Assembly (NCBI RefSeq): GCF_019800665.1
Contig: NZ_JAHVKO010000005.1
Span: 372,001-436,000 of the forward strand
Direction of reading: 5' to 3'
Origin: Microbulbifer agarilyticus
GTDB taxonomy: Bacteria > Pseudomonadota > Gammaproteobacteria > Pseudomonadales > Cellvibrionaceae
DNA length: 64,000 nt
The translations under genes and the position numbers were made by a program. Below, one piece after another: positions 27,446 to 35,805 of the stretch (its first letter is position 1; every line of letters starts with the position of its first letter). Under the pieces are notes generated by a model. It was not told where the DNA came from, did not search any database, and worked only from the letters and a program-made list of their open reading frames with translations.

Positions 27446-29536
27446 ATGACAGCCAAGGAAGCGGTATCCGCTCGCGATAGTGAGCCGTCCAACGAAGATG
27501 CACCCGTTATTCAGCCGATTGGCTTCACCCCTGCTCCGGTGGCTTCCGGCAGCAAGAAACTCCTGCTGTCCCCAAGAGCAATCATCGTCGCCAGCTGCCT
27601 CTTCGCGGGCGCATTGATGCTGGTGTACTTACTGATCGCCCGCTCCCTTATTTTCGAAACCCAACCCAGTGATGCCGACGTCACCGTAAGCGGTATTGCA
27701 CTGCCCCTGGGAGATGGCCATCTGGTGTTACCGGGCCATTACAGCTACACCGTGAGTGCCACAGGTTATGTGCCGCAAAGTGGCGAGGTGGAAGTGCGCA
27801 GCGATCGCAACAGTCGCCACGCGGTCAATCTGGAGCGCTTGCCTGGGCACCTGCAGGTGGTCACCGAACCCAATGTGCCGGTACGCATTTTGGTAAACGG
27901 CGCGGAAGTGGATAGCAACGCAGGACTTGCGTCCGCTATCCCCGCGGGTCGCAAACGCATCACCATTATCACCGAGCGCTACCTGCCATTTAGCAAAGAA
28001 CTCGAAATCGAGGGCCTGGACAACACGCAGACACTCACCGCGAATCTGCGTCCTGCCTGGGCCAATGTATACATCACCAGTAATCCTGCCGGCGCCACCG
28101 TGAGCGTAGAAGGAAAAATTCTCGGCACTACCCCGCTTACCGCTGAGCTGGTGCAAGGCGACCGGATGGTGGACATTTCACTATCGCAATACAAAACCGT
28201 TCAGGTTCCCGTGCCGGTAACCGCCGGTGTCGACCAGACCCTGCAAACTGTCGACCTGTCTGCGGCCGATGGCACCCTGCGAGTTGTGAGCACGCCCACC
28301 GGAGCCAGCGTCACCGTCAATGGTGAGTACCGGGGCCAGACACCGCTGGATTTGGATCTCGCATCCAACAGCCGCCATAAATTGCGCTTCTTTATGGATG
28401 GCTACAGCACCGTTGAGCGTTCGGTGGATGTGCGCGCCGGCGACCTGCGCGACATGAATGTCGAGCTGGTGGCGGTATTCGGCAAGGTATCCATTAGCAG
28501 CAGCCCCGCTGATGCTCAGGTGTTCATCGATGGCAAGCTCGCTGGCGTTGCAGGTCAGACCTTCACCCTGCCTACGCGCAGCCACAGTATCCTGGTGCGC
28601 AAGGCTGGCTATGAGGATTACCAGACCACCATTGTTCCCTCCAACAAACTGAAACAATCCGTTCGCGCCGTCTTGCTAACCGGCGAACAGGCCCGCTGGA
28701 GCAATGTCCCCACCGAGATCACCCATGGGGCAGGCGGCAAGATGCTGCTTATGCGCCCGAAGGCGGAATTCACCATGGGCTCCTCTCGCCGCGAGCAGGG
28801 GCGACGCGCCAATGAAGTGCTGCGCAAAGTTGCACTTAACCGTCCGTTTTACATTGGAACAACGGAAGTCACCAATCGCGAATACCGGCGCTTCCAGCGC
28901 ATGCACAATTCCAGCCACGCCAACGGTGTCAGCCTGGATAACGACAGGCTACCGGTCGTAAATATCAGCTGGAACGACGCTGCGCTGTTCTGCAACTGGC
29001 TCAGTGCGCGCGATGGGCTCAAAGAGGTATACCGCAACGAGGGCGGCCGCGTTACAGGTTTTGATGCCAGCGCCGACGGCTACCGCTTACCCACCGAAGC
29101 AGAGTGGGCCTGGGCATCGCGCTTCGAGCGCGGCGCCATGCGCAAGTTCCCATGGGGTGACGCACTCCCGGTAGGCAAGAACTCCGGTAATTACGCGGAT
29201 AGCAGTGCCGGCCAAATCGTTCCCGCAGTGCTGCGCACCTATAACGATCGCTACCCCGCAACGGCTCCCGTCGCCAGCTACGGTCCCAACCACATGGGCC
29301 TGTTTGACATGGGTGGCAACGTATCCGAGTGGATTCACGATATGTACAGCATCGGCACCGGCCTCTCCCTCAAACGAGAGGAAAACCCCGTTGGTACGCA
29401 GGAAGGGGACTATCACGTAGTACGCGGCTCCAGCTGGAAGCACGCGGGTCTGACTGAGCTACGGCTCTCCTACCGCGACTACGGTGCGGACCCACGCAAT
29501 GACATCGGTTTCCGTGTTGCCCGCTGGGTCAAATAA
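27446..29536 (+). CDS. Five-PEGA-domain membrane protein with SUMF1/FGE-type domain (cluster gene 5)
   Basis: 696 residues: a 44-residue cytoplasmic part, one membrane helix (about 45-66), five PEGA-type repeats (about 70-125, 126-195, 200-262, 268-338, 342-410; for example NPAGATVSVEGKILGTTPLT and PADAQVFIDGKLAG), then a SUMF1/formylglycine-generating-type domain (about 425-696) with PFYIGTTEVTNREYRRF, YRLPTEAEWAWASRF, GGNVSEWIHD and NDIGFRVARW. The two active-site cysteines of true formylglycine-generating enzymes are missing: the place of the YRC motif reads SYRDYG. So this is more likely a binding module than a sulfatase activator; no sulfatase is nearby. It probably projects into the periplasm. 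Confidence 0.85.
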   Translation: MTAKEAVSARDSEPSNEDAPVIQPIGFTPAPVASGSKKLLLSPRAIIVASCLFAGALMLVYLLIARSLIFETQPSDADVTVSGIALPLGDGHLVLPGHYSYTVSATGYVPQSGEVEVRSDRNSRHAVNLERLPGHLQVVTEPNVPVRILVNGAEVDSNAGLASAIPAGRKRITIITERYLPFSKELEIEGLDNTQTLTANLRPAWANVYITSNPAGATVSVEGKILGTTPLTAELVQGDRMVDISLSQYKTVQVPVPVTAGVDQTLQTVDLSAADGTLRVVSTPTGASVTVNGEYRGQTPLDLDLASNSRHKLRFFMDGYSTVERSVDVRAGDLRDMNVELVAVFGKVSISSSPADAQVFIDGKLAGVAGQTFTLPTRSHSILVRKAGYEDYQTTIVPSNKLKQSVRAVLLTGEQARWSNVPTEITHGAGGKMLLMRPKAEFTMGSSRREQGRRANEVLRKVALNRPFYIGTTEVTNREYRRFQRMHNSSHANGVSLDNDRLPVVNISWNDAALFCNWLSARDGLKEVYRNEGGRVTGFDASADGYRLPTEAEWAWASRFERGAMRKFPWGDALPVGKNSGNYADSSAGQIVPAVLRTYNDRYPATAPVASYGPNHMGLFDMGGNVSEWIHDMYSIGTGLSLKREENPVGTQEGDYHVVRGSSWKHAGLTELRLSYRDYGADPRNDIGFRVARWVK

Positions 29537-29547
29537 TCGGAGGGCAT

Positions 29548-29910
29548 ATGACACAAGAAAAATCGCAAAACAGCTCTGCACCCGTTACGCAGGCTCTGTT
29601 TGTGACGAGCTCCAGCAATAAACGAGCGGCTCTCATTCTGGCAGCAGCCTTCGCTTGCGCACTCGCCTTGCACCCCTTGCCGAGCGCCGCGCAACAAGAG
29701 GCCGCCGACGACGCCAGCGAAAATACGCAGCAGAGCGATGAATCAGAAAATACGGCAGCGCCGAAAGCCGCGGTAGAAACCACAGCCGCACCCAAACCGA
29801 AAAAAACCAAAACCAGTATCAAAGCGCAAAGCGCACAAAACGCGGACAGTTACGAAGCAACGGAAGAAATTTCCGAGGACCTTTCTGTTTCGTATCCCGT
29901 GGATATCTGA
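29548..29910 (+). CDS. Small exported acidic low-complexity protein (cluster gene 6)
   Basis: 120 residues. A signal-peptide-like hydrophobic stretch (about 27-44, AALILAAAFACALALHPLP) followed by SAAQQ, a probable cleavage site. The mature part is acidic and Ala/Thr/Ser-rich with one basic patch (PKPKKTKTSIKAQ). It starts 11 bases after the PEGA-SUMF1 stop with CGGAGG before the ATG, so it is surely translated from the same message. No family recognised. Confidence 0.65.
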   Translation: MTQEKSQNSSAPVTQALFVTSSSNKRAALILAAAFACALALHPLPSAAQQEAADDASENTQQSDESENTAAPKAAVETTAAPKPKKTKTSIKAQSAQNADSYEATEEISEDLSVSYPVDI

Positions 29911-30028
29911 AGTTGACACAGACATTGCACCTAATCCCGATAACGGGCGGGTGCATAGAGCACACACAGACAATAGCAATACCGGGCCAATCACCAATGG
30001 AAGGCCCTCCAAAAAAGCGGGAAATCTC

Positions 30029-30823
30029 ATGAAATTCAAGTCTTCAGATTTTATGTTCCAGCTGTTTGCCCTGCTCGGGGCCATCATCCTGGTCCATGCC
30101 ATCTATGTAGCGATTATCCGCCCAAATGCGGATGCCTTGATCGCAGAACAGATGGCACGTGAAGAAGCCGGGGAAACCTACGCACAACAGCGGTCCCTCT
30201 ACATTGTGATGCGCGACTATGAACAGGAAGCCTGTTTTGTCCTGATGCTATGGGCCATGGCCATCATGGGGCTTAAAGCGCGACGCTCCATCCGTGAGCG
30301 CAAACTGCTGGACGAGGCATTACTCAATGTCAGCGAGGGGACACCAATACTGCCGGAAGATGCCCGGGATCTTTCGCGGCCAATCCAGGCACTGCCTGAA
30401 GACGAACGCAACTTTTTACTTCCCCGCGCACTGCTGACCGCACTGCAGCGTTTTGGATCCACCCGCAATGTCGCCGCAGTCTCAAACTCCGTGAAGGAAG
30501 TGTGTGAAACGGAGGGGGATCGTCTGGATAGTGAATTGGCCATGGTGCGGTACATCACCTGGGCTATTCCCTCGATCGGATTTATCGGCACCGTGCGCGG
30601 TATTGGTGAAGCCCTGGCTCAAGCCCATCGCGCAGTAGAAGGCGATATTGCTGGCGTCACCGTGAGCCTCGGTGTGGCTTTCAACTCCACCTTTGTAGCG
30701 CTGGTAATCAGCATCGTCATTATGTTTTTCACCCACCAGCTACAGCTGATGCAGGAGCGGCTGGTACTGGATACACAGAACTATTGCGACAACAAATTAC
30801 TCCGTTTCCTCAAGGTGAGTTAA
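30029..30823 (+). CDS. MotA/TolQ/ExbB-type proton channel subunit (cluster gene 7)
   Basis: 264 residues from the ATG at 30029 (GCGGGAA upstream); the longer frame from 29951 adds a hydrophilic, non-conserved piece. Membrane helices at about 8-31, 68-88, 170-195 and 212-236. The last two carry the family pattern: IPSIGFIGTVRGIGEALAQAH (like GLLGTVWGIM of ExbB) and GVTVSLGVAFNSTFVALVISIVIMFF, with a polar Thr in the last helix. Between helices 2 and 3 is a cytoplasmic loop of about 80 residues. Such proteins form a pentamer around two ExbD/MotB-type helices and use the proton gradient. No classical exbD or motB is adjacent; the two VWA proteins downstream fit that role. Confidence 0.85.
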   Translation: MKFKSSDFMFQLFALLGAIILVHAIYVAIIRPNADALIAEQMAREEAGETYAQQRSLYIVMRDYEQEACFVLMLWAMAIMGLKARRSIRERKLLDEALLNVSEGTPILPEDARDLSRPIQALPEDERNFLLPRALLTALQRFGSTRNVAAVSNSVKEVCETEGDRLDSELAMVRYITWAIPSIGFIGTVRGIGEALAQAHRAVEGDIAGVTVSLGVAFNSTFVALVISIVIMFFTHQLQLMQERLVLDTQNYCDNKLLRFLKVS

Positions 30824-30920
30824 GCGACGGAGAAAAGATTTGAGCAATGCCGGGAATCCCGGTTAACCAGAGATTCGGCAAGTCACGGACCTGACTGCCC
30901 AGAGCAAAACAGGAATTGGC

Positions 30921-32225
30921 ATGAGCAAGGGTGTACTGGAAATTAACGACTGCGGCCTGCGTGTTTTCGATGGCACTAATGAAATCCTCGAAAGCCCGGG
31001 GGTCGCGATTATTAACAGCCGCGAGATCATTACCGGTACCGCCGCACTAATGCGTGCGCGCAGCCACCCCACCGAGGTTAATCATCAGTTCTGGCGGCGA
31101 CTGAGCCTGGAGTCGGTAAAGTCGAACAATCCGGGATGCCGTCACCATGCGGATCTTGCTTTTTGTCAGCTCAAGCACATCGCGGAGCTCTGTGATCTGC
31201 CAGATGAGGTCGCCCTTGCGGTACCCGGCAACTTTACCCATGAACAACTGGCCCTGTTACTCGGTGTCGTGAAGGAAAGTGCATTCAACAGCGTCACCCT
31301 GATCGATAGCGCAGTTGCCTGCATCAGCAGCTGCGCACCGCGCGGCGGCCATCTGCATGTGGAACTGCACCGGCACCAGACACTGGTGAGCCGTGTAGAG
31401 GTACATGAACATGCGGAGCTGGAGATTGCGGAAACCGTCACCGATTCCGGTCTCCAGCATTTTCAGGAAGCCTGGGCCCGTGTGTTTAGCGACGCCTTCG
31501 TGATGCAGTGCCGATTCGATCCGTTCCACTCGGCCGAAGCTGAGCAACAACTGTATGACCTGCTGCCGCAGTGGATAGCCCGCGCGATGCGCCAGGGTGA
31601 AGTTATGGCAGAACTGGACGACCGCACCGCAAAGGTCAGCCTGCGTCAGCTGCAGGATGCGAGCACCCCCATCCTCTCACGGGTGCGAGCGATGATCGAC
31701 AATCTCGGCGACGCCAACAGTGTGGTATTCGTCTCGCATCGCTGGGCAGAAATACCGGGCGGCGCACAGCTCGCTGAACGCATTCACTTGCTGCCCCACA
31801 ATGCCGTGGCGCAGGCGGTGGAAACCCACTGGCAGGAACTGCACTCGGAAACCGGCAATCTGCGACTGATCACCAGCCTGCGTGCGGCGGAAGCGCACGA
31901 TGTCGCCGTACAGGTCAATGCGGCCGCAGAAGCTGGTGCTACCCACCTGTTACATGGGCACCGCGCCCTCGCCGCACAACAGCCGCTGTTTGTGAGCTGG
32001 CAGAACGGCAAGCTGGACGTCACCCCTACGCCACCCACCCACCCCGCGGCCACCATCACCAATCACGCCGGGCGCCTGGCATTGCGCGTGGATGCCGGTG
32101 CGGACTTGATGTTGAACGGCGAATCCATTTCCGCCCCGGTAAACCTGGCCGCAGGTGACCGGATTGGCGTGGCGGATTTCGACGGCGTAATAACTGCGAT
32201 CAGCGTGGAACAATATGGCGCGTAA
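30921..32225 (+). CDS. Degenerate Hsp70/actin-like fold protein (cluster gene 8)
   Basis: 434 residues, no signal peptide or membrane helix. The order of segments follows an Hsp70-type ATPase domain: LEINDCGLRVFDG at the front (phosphate 1 region), SPGVAIINSREIITGTAALMRARSHP, then VALAVPGNFTHEQLALLLGVVKESAF followed by LIDSAVAC (like the VPA-F and EP-AAA segments of DnaK), then GGHLHVELHRHQTLVSRVEV (phosphate 2 region). The nucleotide-contact residues are poorly kept. The last 65 residues form a small strand-rich domain. The stop overlaps the next VWA gene by 11 bases. Likely a cytoplasmic assembly or regulatory partner of the membrane parts; this is inference from order and coupling. Confidence 0.6.
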   Translation: MSKGVLEINDCGLRVFDGTNEILESPGVAIINSREIITGTAALMRARSHPTEVNHQFWRRLSLESVKSNNPGCRHHADLAFCQLKHIAELCDLPDEVALAVPGNFTHEQLALLLGVVKESAFNSVTLIDSAVACISSCAPRGGHLHVELHRHQTLVSRVEVHEHAELEIAETVTDSGLQHFQEAWARVFSDAFVMQCRFDPFHSAEAEQQLYDLLPQWIARAMRQGEVMAELDDRTAKVSLRQLQDASTPILSRVRAMIDNLGDANSVVFVSHRWAEIPGGAQLAERIHLLPHNAVAQAVETHWQELHSETGNLRLITSLRAAEAHDVAVQVNAAAEAGATHLLHGHRALAAQQPLFVSWQNGKLDVTPTPPTHPAATITNHAGRLALRVDAGADLMLNGESISAPVNLAAGDRIGVADFDGVITAISVEQYGA

Positions 32226-33297
32226 AAACCGGCGTTTTACAACGTTCAGCCTGTCATTTCTCGACATCATGTCCTGCGGGTTTGGCGCCGTGGCGTTGAT
32301 CTTCCTGATCATCAAACATGGCTCGGATCACGACGTTGAGGCGGAAAACCAGGATCTGTCGGCGGAAGTAAACCTTCTGCAGGAGGAGGTTCAGTTCGGC
32401 CGTGAGCACATGGTGCTCGCCCGCAACACCCTCGATACCACCAGTGACGAACTCGCCAAGGCCCAGGGGCTGGCTAGACGGATCATGGAACAGATTGAAG
32501 AGGTAAAAGGCAATCTTGCCGAAGTGGACAGCACGACCGATGAGATGGACATCGCCCGCCTGCAGGAAAAGCTGAAAAAGCTGGAACAGGCCAAGAAACA
32601 GCTAGAAGAAGAAAACAAAAAGCTCGGCAACAACGTGCGCAAGTTTGTCGGTGATGGAGACCGGCAATACCTCACTGGTCTGCGCCTAGGCGGTGACCGG
32701 ATCCTGATCCTGCTGGATTCCTCTGCCAGTATGCTCGCCGACGAGCTGATCAAGGTCATCCGTACCCGCAACATGTCGGATTCGGTCAAGCGCAATACGG
32801 AAAAGTGGCGCCGCGCCAAGCAAACCGTCAACTGGTTGGTGGCCCAGTTCCCACAGGATAGCCAGTATCAAATCTATACATTCAACACCGGCTTTCAGGC
32901 CGCCATTGTCGGCACCGAAGACCGCTGGCTGAATGTCGATGATCGCGACCAGATTGATGAGGCCATGAAGTCGTTGGATAAAGTTGTCCCACAGAACGGC
33001 ACCAGTCTCGAGCGCATTTTCCATGCGGTGAACAATATGTCTCCGCTGCCCGACAACATCATTCTGATCACCGACGGCCTGCCCACCCAAGGCATGAAAG
33101 CACCGCGCGGCAACACCATATCCGGCAAGGACCGGCGGAAGCTCTTCCGCAATGCGGTGAAGGTGCTGCCCAAGAGTATTCCGGTCAATGTGGTACTCGC
33201 CCCCATGGAGGGTGACCCCTTTGCCGCTAGTGAGTTCTGGAAGCTTGCAATGAACAGCCAGGGCTCCTTCCTCGCACCCTCTAAGGACTGGCCATGA
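32215..33297 (+). CDS. Membrane-anchored VWA-domain protein with ExbD-like front (cluster gene 9)
   Basis: 360 residues. A short basic cytoplasmic start (MARKNRR), one membrane helix at about 12-34 (SLSFLDIMSCGFGAVALIF), a coiled coil (about 40-145) and a von Willebrand A domain (about 155-345). The metal site is complete: DSSAS at 168-172, Thr in NGTSLER and Asp in LITDGLPTQ. Asp17 sits at the cytoplasmic edge of the helix, where ExbD, TolR and MotB have their proton-carrying Asp (P-L/M-L-D-V). I infer an ExbD-like partner for the ExbB-type subunit. It overlaps the next gene by four bases (ATGA). Confidence 0.85.
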   Translation: MARKNRRFTTFSLSFLDIMSCGFGAVALIFLIIKHGSDHDVEAENQDLSAEVNLLQEEVQFGREHMVLARNTLDTTSDELAKAQGLARRIMEQIEEVKGNLAEVDSTTDEMDIARLQEKLKKLEQAKKQLEEENKKLGNNVRKFVGDGDRQYLTGLRLGGDRILILLDSSASMLADELIKVIRTRNMSDSVKRNTEKWRRAKQTVNWLVAQFPQDSQYQIYTFNTGFQAAIVGTEDRWLNVDDRDQIDEAMKSLDKVVPQNGTSLERIFHAVNNMSPLPDNIILITDGLPTQGMKAPRGNTISGKDRRKLFRNAVKVLPKSIPVNVVLAPMEGDPFAASEFWKLAMNSQGSFLAPSKDWP

Positions 33298-34295
33298 GTA
33301 GACGTAGCAAGCGACAGCAAGAAGAGTTCAGCATTTCTTTTCTCGACGTTATCTGTTGTGGATTCGGTGCGATCGTCCTGCTGCTGATGATCGCAAAGAC
33401 CGTGGAGCCGATCGTGCTGGAAGAAGCGGAACTGGATCTGGACGGCCAAGTGCAGGAACTGCAGGAACAACTGGCAGAAATCCGCGGCGAAACCACCATT
33501 TTGAACCGCGACCTGAACGCAAAGAAAGAACAACTGGATATAGAGACCAAACGCATTGCCAAGCTGAAGGGCGAGCTGGAAACCCTACAGGCGGTATACG
33601 CCCGCAAAACCGAGAGCGAGTCAGAGGAAGGCAAGCTGAAGGGTGAGCTGACCATCGCCCTGCAGAGCATGACCGATGAAATGAAGCGCCTGCTCGGTGA
33701 AAACTATCAGCGTAAGAACAATGTGATCGGCGGTATCCCGGTAGATAGCGAGTACATCCTGTTCATCATCGACACCTCCGGCAGTATGTTCAATTACGGC
33801 TGGGATCGCATGATCGAAGAGATGGTCAACACACTCAACCTGTATCCCAACGTGAAAGGCATCCAGGTGATGAACGATATGGGGGACTACATGTTCTCCA
33901 ATTATCGCAATCGCTGGATCCCTGATACGCCGGGGCGTCGCCAGGCAGTGCTAGATCGCTTGCGCGCCTGGAACCCCTTCAGTAATTCAAGCCCGGTAGA
34001 AGGGATCCAGAAAGCCGTGCGGACCTTCTATGACCCCAACAAGAAAATCAGTATCTACGTACTGGGCGACGAATTTACCGGCAAGTCGATTCGCAACGTC
34101 ATGATGGCCGTTGACCGCGTGAATGCACAACGGGGCGAAGACCAGCGCATGGTCCGTATTCATGCCATTGGCTTCCCGATCCAGTTCTCGCGCCCACTGC
34201 ACCTGCAGACCACTGGCCTGCGCTTTGCCGCGCTGATGCGGGAGCTCACCTATCGCAACGGCGGCACCTTCGTAGGACTCAACGATTTTCGGTAA
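33294..34295 (+). CDS. Second membrane-anchored VWA-domain protein with ExbD-like front (cluster gene 10)
   Basis: 333 residues, a paralogue of the preceding protein: basic start MSRRSKRQQEE, membrane helix at about 13-34 (ISFLDVICCGFGAIVLLLM), coiled coil (about 40-140), VWA domain (about 150-330) with DTSGS at 160-164. The other metal ligands are less standard than in the first VWA protein; LGDEF may supply the Asp. The shared SFLD-x-x-x-CGFGA segment is the best-kept part of the pair, which suggests that the helix contacts a common partner. The shared Asp (residue 18) lies where ExbD has its essential Asp. Translation is coupled to gene 9. Confidence 0.85.
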   Translation: MSRRSKRQQEEFSISFLDVICCGFGAIVLLLMIAKTVEPIVLEEAELDLDGQVQELQEQLAEIRGETTILNRDLNAKKEQLDIETKRIAKLKGELETLQAVYARKTESESEEGKLKGELTIALQSMTDEMKRLLGENYQRKNNVIGGIPVDSEYILFIIDTSGSMFNYGWDRMIEEMVNTLNLYPNVKGIQVMNDMGDYMFSNYRNRWIPDTPGRRQAVLDRLRAWNPFSNSSPVEGIQKAVRTFYDPNKKISIYVLGDEFTGKSIRNVMMAVDRVNAQRGEDQRMVRIHAIGFPIQFSRPLHLQTTGLRFAALMRELTYRNGGTFVGLNDFR

Positions 34296-34336
34296 AAATA
34301 ATTTGACCAGGGGCACGGATCGCCCGGGAGCAAACA

Positions 34337-34993
34337 ATGAACATCTGGCTAACTGGACTTCGCACAATGAGCAGGCTTTTCGCGATACTGACCATGGTGC
34401 TACTCACCGCCTGCGCCCATACCGTTTCGGTAGATGGTCAATTCCCTACCCCTGTGGGTAACCAACACCCGCTGATCGTGGGAGTCTTTCTGAGCGACGA
34501 CTTCCGACAGTTCACCTACAGCGAGAACCGGGATGACCGCGATGAGTGGAACATCAACACCGGGCGTGCGCAGAAAAATCTTTTTGAGACAGTCCTCGGC
34601 TCAATGTTCCGGGAGACCATCAGCCTCTCCCAGTATCCCAGCGACCTGCCGCAGGGGCTGGACCTGGTGATTGTGCCCGAAGTGCGTGAGCTCCAGTTCA
34701 CCATGCCGCGGGAAACCCGCGTAAATATTTTTGAGGTCTGGATCAAGTACGACATGCACGCCTACAACCAGCGCGGGGATTCGGTGGCTGAGTGGGTGAT
34801 TACCGCATATGGAAAAACGCCAACCGCATTTTTGAAGTCGCAAGAGGCCGCGCTGGCACAGGCGATTAATGTAGCGCTGCGCGATGCTGGCGCGACACTC
34901 TATACCGGTTTTGCACAGGTACCGGAGCTGCAGGCATTTATCGCCAATAAGCAGCGCGCACTGAGTATGCAGGAAGCGACTAGCGACGAGTAA
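34337..34993 (+). CDS. Uncharacterised lipoprotein (cluster gene 11)
   Basis: 218 residues from the ATG at 34337, with GGGAG seven bases upstream; the ATG at 34367 also gives an intact signal. The lipoprotein signal ends at Cys26 (MVLLTAC). The mature part has a mixed alpha/beta pattern (HPLIVGVFLSDDFRQF, LDLVIVPEVRELQF, NIFEVWIKYDMHAYNQRGD) like small outer-membrane-associated lipoproteins that support assembly machines, but no named family is recognised. It follows the second VWA gene by 41 bases. Confidence 0.65.
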   Translation: MNIWLTGLRTMSRLFAILTMVLLTACAHTVSVDGQFPTPVGNQHPLIVGVFLSDDFRQFTYSENRDDRDEWNINTGRAQKNLFETVLGSMFRETISLSQYPSDLPQGLDLVIVPEVRELQFTMPRETRVNIFEVWIKYDMHAYNQRGDSVAEWVITAYGKTPTAFLKSQEAALAQAINVALRDAGATLYTGFAQVPELQAFIANKQRALSMQEATSDE

Positions 34994-35069
34994 TCCGCAG
35001 CCGCGCAGAATGGATTTATGAGTTCGGGTCGAGCCCTATCTGGCAGGCCCCATCAAGGAGGATGGTTCG

Positions 35070-35756
35070 GTGAAACCCCTGAGTAATTTGGCAGCACCAC
35101 TGCTACTGGCCGCAGCAGCGCTATCCACCGGTGGCTGCACCACCGTGGTTATCGATGAATATCGGCGCAGTACCGGTGAGCTGGCCGTTGGTGATTCTGT
35201 GGTGATTCTCGGCAGACGACACTCCAGTGAATACGAAACCGAACCCGACCTGATCGACTGTGTCGGGGACACTCTGCACAACCCTGAGAGCGGGGTGAAC
35301 GTTATTCCAGAACAGCAGTTCGTCGATGCCCTGTACCCATGGTTTGAGCCACGCAAGGCGCCCATGCATATCAAGTCGCTGAGCAAACTGATGGATATTC
35401 CGGACGTACGTGACCGCATGGAGCAGTATGGGGTTAAGTACATCGTGTGGATTGACGGTTCAACGGAAACTACCTCCAGCGCCGGTTCCATTGGCTGCTC
35501 GATCAGTACCGCTGGTGCCGGCTGTTTCGGCTTCGGCACCTGGGACAAAGAATCTGACTATGAGGCCTCGGTATGGGATTTCCGCGATCAGGAGCTGTCA
35601 GGAAAGATCAGCGCCGATGCCCAGGGCACTTCTTACATGCCCGCGATCGTTGTACCCATCCCACTAATTGCGCGGGTACAGAACAACGCGTGCAAGGGTA
35701 TGGCCGCGCAACTGCGAGAATTTTTATTACCACCACAATCCGCCAGTCGTTACTGA
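35070..35756 (+). CDS. Uncharacterised cysteine-containing lipoprotein (cluster gene 12)
   Basis: 228 residues from a GTG start, clearly marked by AAGGAGG upstream. A lipoprotein signal ends in LSTGGC. The mature part has further Cys residues (LIDCVGD, SIGCSISTAGAGCFGFG, NNACKG) that may form disulfides in the periplasm. A YGVKYIVWIDGSTETT strand and a short Gly/Ser/Cys-rich loop are notable. No family recognised. Same strand and spacing as its neighbours. Confidence 0.65.
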   Translation: MKPLSNLAAPLLLAAAALSTGGCTTVVIDEYRRSTGELAVGDSVVILGRRHSSEYETEPDLIDCVGDTLHNPESGVNVIPEQQFVDALYPWFEPRKAPMHIKSLSKLMDIPDVRDRMEQYGVKYIVWIDGSTETTSSAGSIGCSISTAGAGCFGFGTWDKESDYEASVWDFRDQELSGKISADAQGTSYMPAIVVPIPLIARVQNNACKGMAAQLREFLLPPQSASRY

Positions 35757-35805
35757 ATGGCGACCACCTTGCTAAGGATCGGAGAGAATAAGACAGGAGA
35801 TCATC

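Noticed and set aside
27446-29536. Sulfatase-maturing formylglycine-generating enzyme
   Set aside because: The catalytic cysteines are missing and no sulfatase gene is near.
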